A stretch of 64,000 bases of DNA from the NCBI RefSeq assembly GCF_003149515.1, contig NZ_CP029145.1:3782001-3846000 (forward strand), given 5' to 3'. This document shows, in pieces, positions 20,261 through 28,242 of the stretch. How positions within the stretch are numbered: position 1 is the stretch's first letter; every line of letters begins with the position of its first letter. Source of the stretch: Hymenobacter nivis (lineage in GTDB: Bacteria > Bacteroidota > Bacteroidia > Cytophagales > Hymenobacteraceae). Under the pieces are notes generated by a model. It ran no database searches and was not told the origin of the DNA. It saw only the letters and a list, made by a program, of their open reading frames with translations. Both the position numbers and the translations under genes were made by a program.

Positions 20261-20517
20261 ATGAAAAGGTCATGCTCATCTGGCGCCTGCATAGCCGAAG
20301 CATCTCTCCCGCTGAGTAACTATACTGCTCGCGAAGTGGAATGCAAAAACGAAGTAGGGTGCGGGGCTTGCCCCCGCCCGTCATTGAACGGTCCCGTCGG
20401 CTTTCGTGCAGCGACGGGCGGGGGCAAGCCCCGCACCCTACTTTGTGACGAGTATAATTACTACTGCGGGAGAGATGCTTCGGCTATGCGGGCGCCAGAT
20501 GAGTATGACCTTTTTAT
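20261..20517. repeat. 257-bp nested composite palindrome
   Basis: This fills most of the 337-bp gap between mobA and moaE, where no gene is seen. Outer arms 20261-20312 and 20466-20517 match at 49 of 52 positions. Inner arms 20352-20382 and 20413-20443 are perfect over 31 bp, with a 30-base loop. The outer arms carry the GCATCTCTCCCGC and CATGCTCA words related to the REP-like elements at 21000 and 32351. The design is that of a MITE or REP dimer; it could also end both convergent transcripts. Confidence 0.9.
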
Positions 20518-20567
20518 TTTCTCTGGCCCTAAAATAAAACGGCATCAAATTCAAGACGATAGGGCCC

Positions 20568-20990
20568 CTACGGGTGCGCTGCTACCCACTCGGTGCCGTC
20601 CTCGTATTCCTCCCGCTTCCAGATGGTTACGACTTGCTTGAGCGTGTCGATGATGAACTGGCAGGCGGCGAAGCTCTCGGCGCGGTGGGGCGTGGCCACT
20701 GCTACCACCACGGCCACGTCGCCGAGGCTTAGGGTGCCTTTGCGGTGCACCACGGCTACTTCTTGCAGCATGGGCCACCGCTCGCAGGCCTGCGCCACCA
20801 CGTGGCCCAGCTGCGTGAGGGCCATGCTGTCGTACGACTCGTAGTGCAGGCGGCGCACGCGGCGGCCTCCGCTCTGGTTGCGCACCGTGCCGATGAAGGA
20901 ATTGACGGCCCCCGCGGCGTCGGTCTGCACGGCGGCCAGGGCCGCGGCCACGTCAATGGGTTGGTCGGTAATGGAGAGGTGGGGCGTCAT
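20568..20990 (-). CDS. moaE: molybdopterin synthase catalytic subunit
   Basis: Large subunit of the heterotetramer that adds two sulfurs to cyclic pyranopterin monophosphate. The 140-residue length is normal. Diagnostic text: GAVNSFIGTVRNQSGGRRVR, LHYESYDSMA, HRKGTLSLGDVAVVVAVATPHR, and the active-site Lys region TIWKREEYEDGTEWV. It is transcribed away from moaA with moaD upstream on the same strand, separated by 248 bp of repeat DNA. Confidence 0.96.
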   Translation of the reverse strand: MTPHLSITDQPIDVAAALAAVQTDAAGAVNSFIGTVRNQSGGRRVRRLHYESYDSMALTQLGHVVAQACERWPMLQEVAVVHRKGTLSLGDVAVVVAVATPHRAESFAACQFIIDTLKQVVTIWKREEYEDGTEWVAAHP

Positions 20991-20999
20991 TTTTCAGTT

Positions 21000-21160
21000 A
21001 AGTAGTTCGGTGGAATTGATTTAATTTTTTAGCACGTCATGCTGAGCTTGTCGAAGCATCTCTACCGCTCACTAAACCAATCGTTTAACGAAGTAGTAGA
21101 GATGCTTCGACAAGCTCAGCATGACCGCCTTTTTGCATAATCAATTCTACCAAACTACTT
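21000..21160. repeat. REP/MITE-like inverted element, copy 2
   Basis: The inner arms 21036-21065 and 21096-21125 are perfect over 30 bp and contain GTCATGCTGAGCTTGTCGAA. A second pair of outer arms, 21000-21021 and 21139-21160 (AAGTAGTTyGGTrGAATTGA), matches at 20 of 22. The element sits between moaD and moaE and has no coding capacity. Confidence 0.88.
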
Positions 21161-21163
21161 GTC

Positions 21164-21232
21164 AGTTAACAGTACGCAGTTAACAGGTCGGATAAAAACG
21201 ATTCGATTATTGTTAACTGCGCACTGTTAACT
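21164..21232. repeat. intercistronic inverted repeat, class E
   Basis: Arms 21164-21185 and 21211-21232 are 22 bases each with one mismatch, and each arm is itself near-palindromic (GTTAACTGCG, CACTGTTAAC). It lies 7 bp past the moaD stop codon. Confidence 0.8.
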
Positions 21233-21238
21233 AAAATG

Positions 21239-21481
21239 TTACCCGCCGGCTACGGGCGGAATCAACGCGATTTCGTCGTTGGAGCCGATGGCTTGCTCGG
21301 CGGGGGCGTACTCGCTGTTCACGGCCACGGCGCAGCTGCGCAACTGGCCCAGGGCCGGGTACTGGGCCCGCAGGTAGTCGAGCAGGGCCCCCACGGTGGC
21401 GGGGGCGGGGGTGGGCATCTCCAGCGTGGGCTGGCCCACAATGTCGCGGGTGATGCCGAAGAGAGCGATTTTCAGGGCCAT
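21239..21481 (-). CDS. moaD: molybdopterin synthase sulfur-carrier subunit
   Basis: An 80-residue ubiquitin-fold protein ending IALIPPVAGG. The C-terminal Gly-Gly, required for adenylylation and thiocarboxylate formation, is intact. The start is ATG 21481 (MALKIALFG); the open frame extends upstream without similarity. It donates sulfur to MoaE, whose gene is next on the same strand. It is divergent from moaA, 135 bp apart. Confidence 0.93.
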   Translation of the reverse strand: MALKIALFGITRDIVGQPTLEMPTPAPATVGALLDYLRAQYPALGQLRSCAVAVNSEYAPAEQAIGSNDEIALIPPVAGG

Positions 21482-21488
21482 AATTTTC

Positions 21489-21500
21489 GGTAAATTTACC
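21489..21500. promoter_or_regulatory. perfect 12-bp palindrome upstream of moaD
   Basis: GGTAAATTTACC lies 8 bp ahead of the moaD start, within the moaD-moaA divergent spacer. It has the shape of an operator, but the binding protein is unknown and chance cannot be excluded. Confidence 0.3.
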
Positions 21501-21616
21501 CGAGCGGAAACGTCCGCCGGGGTCATTGGTGTTGCGCCCTTGAACACCGGCGGCCGATTAGAGGTTTAGCTGAGCCCGCCTGCTTTACGTACGACCGGGC
21601 AAATCCGGGACTGAAT

Positions 21617-22657
21617 ATGCTGACTTCTACGCTTTTGCCGGCTACCATCACGCCGGCTGCTACTCTTATCGACCAGCACGGCCGGCCGCTGGAGTACGTG
21701 CGCCTGGCCGTGACGGACCGCTGCAACCTGCGCTGCTTCTACTGCATGCCCGAGCAAGGCATCCAGTACATGCCTAAAAACGAGCTGCTTAGCTACGAGG
21801 AAATGCTGCGCCTGGTAGGCCTGCTGGCCGGCCTGGGTGTGCGCAAGGTGCGCCTCACCGGCGGCGAGCCCTTCGTGCGACGCGACTTGGTGCCCTTCAT
21901 GGAGCGCCTGGCCGCCCTGCCGGGCATCGACGACCTCAGCCTGACCACCAACGGCGTGCTCACCGCGCCCCACGTGCCGGCCCTGGCCCGCATGGGCGTC
22001 AAAGCCGTGAACCTGAGCCTGGACACACTTGACCGCGAGCGGTTCTTCCAAATCACGCGGCGCGACGAGCTGCCGCGGGTGATGGAAACCTTCCACGCGC
22101 TGCTGGAGGCCGGTATTCAGGTGAAAATCAACGCCGTGGTGATGGACGGCCGCAACATCGAGGACCTCGTGCCGCTGGCTACCCTCAGCCGCGACCTGCC
22201 CGTGGACGTGCGCTTCATCGAAGAAATGCCCTTTAATGGCGGCAGCCACGTGGCCACGCCGGCCTCGTTGCCCTGGCACCACGGCCGCATCCGCCAGCAC
22301 CTGGAAAACCACTTTGGAGCCCTGGCGCCGGTGGCCACGGAGGCTGGCGCTACGGCCTCAGAGTACCGCATTGCCGGGCACCGGGGCACGGTGGGCATCA
22401 TTGCGGCGTATTCGCGCACCTTCTGCGGCACCTGCAACCGCCTGCGCCTCACGGCCGAAGGCGGCATCAAAACCTGCCTTTACGACCAAGGCGTGCTTGA
22501 CGTGCGGGCCCTGCTGCGCGGCGGCGCCTCGGATGCCGACGTGGTGGAGGCCCTGGCCAATGCCTTCCGCTACCGTGCCGCCAACGGCTTCGAGGCCGAA
22601 AGCCAGCGCCCGCTGCACCAGCTCAACTTCGAGAGCATGGCCACCATCGGCGGTTAG
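21617..22657 (+). CDS. moaA: GTP 3',8-cyclase
   Basis: Radical-SAM enzyme for the first step of molybdenum cofactor synthesis. The 346-residue length is normal. The N-terminal CxxxCxxC cluster ligands are Cys36, Cys40 and Cys43 (DRCNLRCFYC); the SAM motif is LTGGEPFVRRD. The C-terminal cluster is in FCGTCNRLRLTAEGGIKTC, and the chain ends in Gly-Gly, which is needed for activity. It is oxygen-sensitive by family. The gene stands alone on the plus strand, divergent from moaD. Confidence 0.97.
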   Translation: MLTSTLLPATITPAATLIDQHGRPLEYVRLAVTDRCNLRCFYCMPEQGIQYMPKNELLSYEEMLRLVGLLAGLGVRKVRLTGGEPFVRRDLVPFMERLAALPGIDDLSLTTNGVLTAPHVPALARMGVKAVNLSLDTLDRERFFQITRRDELPRVMETFHALLEAGIQVKINAVVMDGRNIEDLVPLATLSRDLPVDVRFIEEMPFNGGSHVATPASLPWHHGRIRQHLENHFGALAPVATEAGATASEYRIAGHRGTVGIIAAYSRTFCGTCNRLRLTAEGGIKTCLYDQGVLDVRALLRGGASDADVVEALANAFRYRAANGFEAESQRPLHQLNFESMATIGG

Positions 22658-22682
22658 GGCCCCGGGGCCCCGGCTTCAGGTT

Positions 22683-23123
22683 TTAAAAGCGGTGCTGCCG
22701 GGCCATTTCGCGCGCAAAACTTCGCTTGAAGCTCCGCTGCACGTAGGGCGGAAGCGGCTGGCCTTCCTCAAACTGCCGTACTATCGACGCTTCCCGGCGC
22801 TGGCTGAACCGCGCCCACCGCACAACGTCTATCACCATCAGGCCGGCGTAGTAGGGGATGACGGCGAACTGAACACCAGTGGTGAATTTTTTTTGGTCGC
22901 CAGGCCGGTTTGCTACGCTAACAACGCTCAGTGTGGTAGCGCCTGCGAGTACGAATGTGCCGATGCGGCCGCCAAGGCGGCCCCGGTGAAACACCCGGTG
23001 CAGCACGGCCAGACTATCGGCGTGCGTGGCACTGACGGCCGGGGGCCCCGGGGCCGGGCCGGTTTGGGCATGGGCTGGGCAAAGCCCGAGTAGCAAAGCC
23101 GCGGCGAGTAGGAGGTTCTTCAT
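22683..23123 (-). CDS. small exported protein of unknown function
   Basis: A 146-residue product. A clear Sec signal peptide MKNLLLAAALLLGLCPAHA precedes Gln20. Two further hydrophobic stretches (IGTFVLAGATTLSVVSVA and FAVIPYYAGLMVIDVV) suggest a membrane-associated form. The C-terminus is rich in Arg and Phe. The start is ATG 23123. It converges on moaA with 25 bp between stops. I recognise no family. Confidence 0.65.
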   Translation of the reverse strand: MKNLLLAAALLLGLCPAHAQTGPAPGPPAVSATHADSLAVLHRVFHRGRLGGRIGTFVLAGATTLSVVSVANRPGDQKKFTTGVQFAVIPYYAGLMVIDVVRWARFSQRREASIVRQFEEGQPLPPYVQRSFKRSFAREMARQHRF

Positions 23124-23208
23124 ATAAACGGCTGGCTGACAAGTAGCCACGAATATATATCCCTTTCAGTATTTGGTTGATGAAGTTCAGTAAATAATAC
23201 TTGCCGTG

Positions 23209-23592
23209 CTACTCCACCAGTTGCGCGTGCAGCTGGGCCAAGGTTTCGGCGGCGTTGGTGCATAGGCCGGGGTGCACGGGCGAGGTTTGCACCACGGTGC
23301 TGCGGGTGGCGGTGAGCCAGCGAAACCGTTCGGCAATAGCGAGTTGGCCAATGGGGCCCCCGGTGGCGCGGCCCTGGCAAATGCGCTCGAAGGCGTGCAA
23401 GCGCGCCGCCAGCTCGTCCAGGTCCAGCGCGGCCGAAAAGGCGCGCAGGCGGGCTTCGGGCAGCGTAAACCGGGCTTGCAGGAAGCCCTGGGCCCGGCAG
23501 TACACGATAACGCCCACGTTGAGGAATTCCTCGCGCTCGACGCGCGGTACCACGCGCAGCACGGCGTACTCAAATAAGTCCTTGGCGGGCAT
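23209..23592 (-). CDS. DUF3037-family protein
   Basis: A 127-residue soluble protein starting MPAKDLFEYAVLRVVPRVER and continuing EEFLNVGVIVYC, the DUF3037 signature. The upstream HipA-like kinase gene overlaps it by 23 bp (23570-23592), so the pair is translationally coupled. DUF3037 genes are known to lie beside HipA-like kinases, but no biochemical role is established. A TTG start 18 bp upstream is possible. Confidence 0.82.
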   Translation of the reverse strand: MPAKDLFEYAVLRVVPRVEREEFLNVGVIVYCRAQGFLQARFTLPEARLRAFSAALDLDELAARLHAFERICQGRATGGPIGQLAIAERFRWLTATRSTVVQTSPVHPGLCTNAAETLAQLHAQLVE

Positions 23593-24364
23593 CGTCGGCT
23601 TCCTGAACAAAGGTGGGGGAGGCCGCCAGGCGGCTTTCGAGGAAGCGCACGTAGCCGGCGCGCTGGGCTTCGGGCGGGGCGTCGTCCGTCAGCCACTCGT
23701 CGGGCACCAGGGCCACCACGGCTCGGATGACGTCGGGCGTGAGGCGGGCATGGCCCTCGGCATCGGCCGCGGCCAGCGCGGTGGCCTGGGGCAGCAGCAC
23801 GTGGGTTTTTATTTGCGGGAACAGGCGCTGGCCGCCGGGGCGCTCGGCCCAGTCGGGGCTGGTGTGGTGCACGTAGAGGGCCGCGCCGTGGTCAATCAGC
23901 CATAACTCCTTGTGCCACAGTAGTAAGTTGGTGTTGCGCACGGTGCGGTCCACGTTCAGCGTCAGGCAATCGAGCCAGACCACCAGCGAAGCCAGCGGGG
24001 CCCCCACGGGGGCCAGCAGCGGGTCGTAGGTGCTGGCCCCGGACAGGAAGTGCAGGGCCAGGTTGCGGCCGGTGCTGGCCCGCAGCAGGTCCTGAATTTC
24101 CTCGTCGGGCTCGGTGCGGCCGAAGGCTTCGTCGAGCTGGCAAAACACCAGCTCCGGCATCCGCAGACCCAGGGCCCGGGCCAGCTCGCCCACAATCAAC
24201 TCGGCCACCAGCGCCTTCAGGCCCTGCCCCGCGCCCCGGAACTTCAGCACGTACAAAAACCCGTCGTCGGCCTCCACCAGCGCGGGCAGCGAGCCACCCT
24301 CGCGCAGCGGCGTCACGTAGCGCGTCACGTGCACGGTGCGGAGTTCTAAAGGAATAGCAGGCAT
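23570..24364 (-). CDS. HipA-like kinase-domain protein
   Basis: A 264-residue protein related to the kinase fold of HipA/PI3-PI4K. Visible motifs: FLYVLKFRGAGQGLKALVAE (nucleotide-binding Lys), VWLDCLTLNVDRTVRNTNLL (catalytic D-x(4)-N-like segment) and LWLIDHGAALY (metal-binding DHG in place of DFG). It lacks the HipB-binding N-terminal domain of toxin HipA and no hipB lies beside it. A toxin role is thus not supported; a regulatory or metabolic kinase paired with DUF3037 is more likely (inference). Confidence 0.75.
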   Translation of the reverse strand: MPAIPLELRTVHVTRYVTPLREGGSLPALVEADDGFLYVLKFRGAGQGLKALVAELIVGELARALGLRMPELVFCQLDEAFGRTEPDEEIQDLLRASTGRNLALHFLSGASTYDPLLAPVGAPLASLVVWLDCLTLNVDRTVRNTNLLLWHKELWLIDHGAALYVHHTSPDWAERPGGQRLFPQIKTHVLLPQATALAAADAEGHARLTPDVIRAVVALVPDEWLTDDAPPEAQRAGYVRFLESRLAASPTFVQEADDARQGLI

Positions 24365-24516
24365 GGGGGCAAGGAGGAAACGGGGGCTGCAAAGGACGCA
24401 CAGATTGGCAGGTTTTGCGGTGCAGTGCGCCGCCCCGGGCCCCGGGCGGCGGCGATACCCCGGGGGGCCCGGGCGGCCGCATGGCCACCGGCAAGTGTTA
24501 TAAAATCCTGTCTTTT

Positions 24517-24534
24517 TGTAAAGTATATTTTACA
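24517..24534. promoter_or_regulatory. operator-like palindrome TGTAAA-N6-TTTACA
   Basis: A perfect dyad TGTAAA-GTATAT-TTTACA followed by an extra half-site GTAAA (24539-24543) lies just upstream of a -7 box and of the membrane-protein/XRE operon. It is the natural candidate for autoregulation by the XRE protein (inference). Confidence 0.5.
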
Positions 24535-24551
24535 TAAAGTAAATTATGCCT

Positions 24552-24559
24552 TACGTTTG
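24552..24559 (+). promoter_or_regulatory. -7 promoter box for the membrane-protein/XRE operon
   Basis: TACGTTTG matches TAnnTTTG exactly, 33 bases ahead of ATG 24592. The dyad at 24517-24534 covers the -33 region, as expected for a repressor site. Confidence 0.5.
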
Positions 24560-24591
24560 CAGCGCAAGTTTCTCACTTCAACCAACTCATT

Positions 24592-25062
24592 ATGCCGACG
24601 CAATTTTTGTTTCCGCACCGCTACAAGCGGGTGGGCTGGGTGCTGGCCGCCGGGGCCCTGGCGCTGGGCCTGCTGGAGATGTACGACGTGTTGCACCTGC
24701 CGCACCTGCTGGCGTGGCTGCCCTCGCCCATCGGCAACGGCGACCTGCCGGACGTAGTAGCCGGCCGTTCGGTGCGGGCCAACCACGATTTGTACGCCGT
24801 GCTGCTCATTGCCGGCAGTTTGCTGGCGGCTTGCTCGCGCGAGCGGCAGGAGGACGAATACATTGGCCAAATTCGGCTCGATTCGCTGTTGTGGGCCCTG
24901 TACACGTATTCAGCGCTGTTGGCGCTGGCCTTCTTGCTGGTGAGCGGCAGCGCGTTTTTTGTCGTGATGATGTATGCGCTGTTTACGCCACTGCTGCTGT
25001 TCATGGTGCGGTTTCAGGTGGCGCTGCGGCGCGGGGCCCAAGCGGCGGCGCATGACGAATAA
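24592..25062 (+). CDS. four-helix membrane protein of unknown function
   Basis: A 156-residue inner-membrane protein with four hydrophobic segments at about 14-33, 67-82, 100-118 and 121-138. The final MVRFQVALRRGAQAAAHDE is cytoplasmic by the positive-inside rule. Its last codons overlap the start of the XRE regulator (25052-25062, 11 bp), so the two are translationally coupled. Such membrane-protein/short-XRE pairs are common in bacteria and may sense membrane state; the function here is unknown. Confidence 0.75.
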   Translation: MPTQFLFPHRYKRVGWVLAAGALALGLLEMYDVLHLPHLLAWLPSPIGNGDLPDVVAGRSVRANHDLYAVLLIAGSLLAACSRERQEDEYIGQIRLDSLLWALYTYSALLALAFLLVSGSAFFVVMMYALFTPLLLFMVRFQVALRRGAQAAAHDE

Positions 25063-25252
25063 CCTGCGCGTGGAGCGCGCCATACTACGCCTCACGCAAG
25101 ACGAGCTGGCCCGCCGCATCGGCGTGAGCCGCCAGACCATCAACGCCATGGAAGCCGGCAAGTACGTGCCCTCCACGGCGTTGGCCCTGAAACTAGCCCG
25201 TGTGTTCGGCAAGCCCGTCGAGCAATTATTCGGGCTGGAAGACGGCGACTGA
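25052..25252 (+). CDS. short XRE-family transcriptional regulator
   Basis: A 66-residue protein that is just a helix-turn-helix domain: LTQDELARRIGVSRQTINAM with recognition helix SRQTINAME, then YVPSTALALKLARVFG and VEQLFGLE. It belongs to the YgzD/YozG-like type that binds DNA as a dimer. The start is ATG 25052, inside the 3' end of the membrane-protein gene. The TGTAAA-N6-TTTACA dyad upstream of the operon is its likely operator. Confidence 0.88.
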   Translation: MTNNLRVERAILRLTQDELARRIGVSRQTINAMEAGKYVPSTALALKLARVFGKPVEQLFGLEDGD

Positions 25253-25545
25253 AATGCCCCCGCTGGGGCCTTGGGCCCTTGGTAGAGGTTGCGCGGGCGC
25301 GGAATTTCAAGCCTTCCCAAGTCAGCTGGCGTTGGCCGCTGGGGGCACAAGCCGCGGCGGGCAGTTTATTTTGAGCCGTTGGGGCCCCAAACGAGTAGCG
25401 CGCGGCGGGCGCGTGGGTTTAAAAAACAATCCTTTGCGCTCGGCGAAGGCATAACCCTGGCCACCGTTTGGGGTTAGAGGAGATTGGTTTTTAACGCGCT
25501 TGGGGGCCCAGCGAGGCCCTGGGCATTAGTAGTGAATAGCGTATG

Positions 25546-26703
25546 ATGGCCTTGGATTCTTCAGTTTTGGCGGCGGGCTCGCGCAAAAAGCACCGGGCGG
25601 CGGTGGGGGCCCTGTTTTTTTTGCTTGGGCTGTGCTTTGCCACGTGGGCCTCGCGCATTCCCAACATCCAGCAGCGCATGGGTGTGAGCGACGGCCAGCT
25701 AGGGCTGGTGCTGTTTGCCATTCCGGCGGGGCAGCTGCTGAGTTTACCGCTGGCGGGGTGGCTGGTGGCCAAACGCGGCAGCCGGCAGGTGGTGCTGGCA
25801 GGCGTATTGCTCTACGCCGTGGACCTGGCGGCGCTGGGCTGGGCGGCCAACCTCTACCAACTGGTGCCGCTGCTGATGATATTCGGAGTGGGCGGTAACC
25901 TGACTAACATCTCGGTTAATACCCAGGCCATCAACGTAGAGCGGCTGTACACCAAACCCATCATGGCCTCGTTCCACGGGCTCTGGAGCCTGGCGGGGTT
26001 TGCCGGCGCGGCCATCGGCACGGTGATGATTGGGGCCCGGGTGCCGCCGGGGTATCACTTCCTGCTCATCGCGCTGCTCATTGCCGCCGGCCTGGCCGTG
26101 AGCGCCAGCAATGTGGTGCGCCACGACAGCGGCGTTGACCCCAACCAACCAGCCTTCGTGCGGCCCGACAGCCACCTGCTGGGCCTGGGGGCCATTGCCT
26201 TCTGCGCCCTCATTTGCGAAGGCGCCATGTTCGACTGGAGCGGCGTATACTTCAAAAAGGTACTGCAAGTAGACCGCAATTGGGTGGGCGCGGGCTACAC
26301 AGTCTTCATGAGCACCATGGCACTGGGCCGCTTCGGGGTCGACGGGCTGGCGGCCCGCCTGGGGGCCCGGCGCGTGATTCAGGGCAGCGGGCTGCTCACG
26401 GCCACGGGGCTGGCGCTGGCGGTGGCGTTCCCGGTGCTACCGGTGGCGCTGCTGGGCTTTTTGCTGGTGGGCTTCGGCACGTCGTCGGTGGTGCCGCTGG
26501 TGTACAGTGCAGCGGGGCGCTCCACCACCATGTCGGCGGGCATGGCCCTGGCGGCGGTGTCCACCCTCGGGTTCGTGGGCTTTTTGCTGGGGCCCCCGGT
26601 CATCGGCCTCATCGCCGGGGCCACCAGCCTGCGCGTATCGCTGGCCCTCGTCGCCGTGATGGGCCTGTGCGTATCGGCCGTGGCCAGCCGGGTAAAGATT
26701 TGA
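25546..26703 (+). CDS. MFS transporter (YbjJ/FucP-like)
   Basis: A 385-residue inner-membrane carrier with about 12 helices. Early text GLCFATWASRIPNIQQRMGV with DGQLGLVLFAIPAGQLLSLP is typical of the YbjJ-like branch. The motif after helix 2 is GWLVAKRGSRQVV and mid-protein FEGAMFDWSGVYF-like text (CEGAMFDWSGVYF) is also typical. The substrate is unknown. Two ATGs are adjacent (25543 and 25546). The 290-bp gap before it shows no gene. Confidence 0.85.
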   Translation: MALDSSVLAAGSRKKHRAAVGALFFLLGLCFATWASRIPNIQQRMGVSDGQLGLVLFAIPAGQLLSLPLAGWLVAKRGSRQVVLAGVLLYAVDLAALGWAANLYQLVPLLMIFGVGGNLTNISVNTQAINVERLYTKPIMASFHGLWSLAGFAGAAIGTVMIGARVPPGYHFLLIALLIAAGLAVSASNVVRHDSGVDPNQPAFVRPDSHLLGLGAIAFCALICEGAMFDWSGVYFKKVLQVDRNWVGAGYTVFMSTMALGRFGVDGLAARLGARRVIQGSGLLTATGLALAVAFPVLPVALLGFLLVGFGTSSVVPLVYSAAGRSTTMSAGMALAAVSTLGFVGFLLGPPVIGLIAGATSLRVSLALVAVMGLCVSAVASRVKI

Positions 26704-26824
26704 TTTTTTAAATGTGGAGATATAAGGAGATGTGGGGAAATATGAAAATGTGGGAATAAGCCAAGGCCTAGTATTTTTTCACATCCTTCACATCCTTCAC
26801 ATTCTCATACATTTCACTACGCCC
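26704..26824. repeat. intergenic inverted low-complexity spacer, class F
   Basis: The left half repeats GGAGATGTGGGGAAATATG-type words and the right half repeats CACATCCTTCACATCCTTCA, nearly complementary. It lies between two convergent genes and may act as a bidirectional stop. Confidence 0.65.
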
Positions 26825-28096
26825 TCACTTGTGCCCTTTTAGCCACACGGAAGCTTCTTTATAAGATGGGGCCGTGCGGTCGCCGCCGGCCACCACCATT
26901 TGGAAGTAGCGCTTGGTACTGCGCAGGTCGGTGTCGGCCTCGGCCAGCTTGCCCAGGTTGAAGGCCGCGCCCTGGTAGTAGCCGCCGCTGGTGTTGGCCA
27001 GGGTTTCGGAAAACACGATGCAGCGCTGGTAGTAGTCGCGGGCGGCGTCGAGCTTGTGGTAGCGGTACTGCATCAAAAAGCCCAGGAAGTAGGTGGCGTA
27101 GCGCCCCGAGTAGCCCTCGTAGCCGGGCAGGCCCGCGTTGAGCTTGGCCAGGATGGATTTGCTGGCCTGCTCGCAGTTCGCCCAGTCGCCCTCGCGGAAG
27201 CAGAGCATGGCGTAGTTGCGCTCGAAGTAGCTGTTGTCGGGAAACTCGGCCACCAGCTGGCGGGCCACGTTCAGGGCCGCGGTTTCCTCGTGCTCGCGCT
27301 CGCTGCCCAAAATGCGCATGAGGAAGAACCGGGCCTCGATGGCCGTGTAAAAGCCGGTTTTGCCCACCGTGCGCAGCTGGGAAATACCGGCGTCGCGGTT
27401 GCCCTTCGGGAAGAAAAACAGCACCGGCCGCAGCCACGGATACTCGTCGGCAATCCACACGGCGTAGTAGTTGAACAGGCCCTGGCCGAAGAGAAATTCC
27501 GGACTCAAGTCGTTGGCCTCTTTGCTTTTGTCGAGGTATTCGAGCGAGCGTTTACTGCTCACCGTGGCCTTGCGCCAGTCGTGGCGCTCGGCGTGCAGGC
27601 GGGCGTCGAAGGCGTAGGCGGCCGAGAGGAAAAAGCAGGCTTCGTAGTTGTGCTTGTCGGCGTCGTACAGCTTTTTGGCTTTGGTGGTGGCCGTGTCCAT
27701 GTAAGCAAAAAAGGTGCGGTCGTACTGTGTGGTGCCCATATTGGTGGGCAATATTTTCCACCACGTACTCAAGCCCATCAGGAAGTAGGCCATGGGGTGC
27801 TCGGGGTAGCGGCGGCGCAGCGACCGAAACTGCCGGTCGGCCCGGTCGAACTTAAAGTTGTAGAGGTTGTGCACGGCCCCGTTCAGCTCCTGCTGCACGT
27901 CCTGATCGAGCAGCAGCCAGCCCTTGGTATCGACGGCTTGCGGGGCCACTTCCACATCGGTCAGCTCAACTTCCTTGATGCCGGCCATGTGCCGCGCTGT
28001 ATCAGCGACCTGGGCCACGGCCGAAAAAACCGGTAGCAGTAGCGCCAACGCCAGCAGGACCCGCCGGCCACGTGCTAAGAATTGGACAATATCCAT
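26825..28096 (-). CDS. exported TPR-containing protein
   Basis: A 423-residue protein with signal peptide VLLALALLLPVFSAVAQ (cleavage near residue 30). TPR-like helices repeat through the body, for example YNFKFDRADRQFRSLRRRYP (about 85-104), EACFFLSAAYAFDARLHAER and YYQGAAFNLGKLAEADTDLR. It is probably periplasmic and scaffolding in role; I know no named family. The start is ATG 28096; a TTG lies 27 bases upstream. A near-consensus -7 box TATAATTG is on the minus strand at 28125-28132. Confidence 0.8.
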   Translation of the reverse strand: MDIVQFLARGRRVLLALALLLPVFSAVAQVADTARHMAGIKEVELTDVEVAPQAVDTKGWLLLDQDVQQELNGAVHNLYNFKFDRADRQFRSLRRRYPEHPMAYFLMGLSTWWKILPTNMGTTQYDRTFFAYMDTATTKAKKLYDADKHNYEACFFLSAAYAFDARLHAERHDWRKATVSSKRSLEYLDKSKEANDLSPEFLFGQGLFNYYAVWIADEYPWLRPVLFFFPKGNRDAGISQLRTVGKTGFYTAIEARFFLMRILGSEREHEETAALNVARQLVAEFPDNSYFERNYAMLCFREGDWANCEQASKSILAKLNAGLPGYEGYSGRYATYFLGFLMQYRYHKLDAARDYYQRCIVFSETLANTSGGYYQGAAFNLGKLAEADTDLRSTKRYFQMVVAGGDRTAPSYKEASVWLKGHK

Positions 28097-28242
28097 AAAA
28101 TAAGTGTATAAAGAATTGTTCAAGCAATTATAACCTCTTAGTCCCCTAAAAGTAGGTTTTTTGATTGATTATTGCCGCATGACAGTTGGTGATAAAGGGC
28201 CGGTTTTCTTGAAAATATTCTAAATGCCTCCCACCTGCCCAA

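Noticed and set aside
23570..24364. HipBA toxin-antitoxin module
   Set aside because: There is no hipB-like gene beside it and the kinase lacks the HipA N-terminal domain; the DUF3037 partner is not an antitoxin type.
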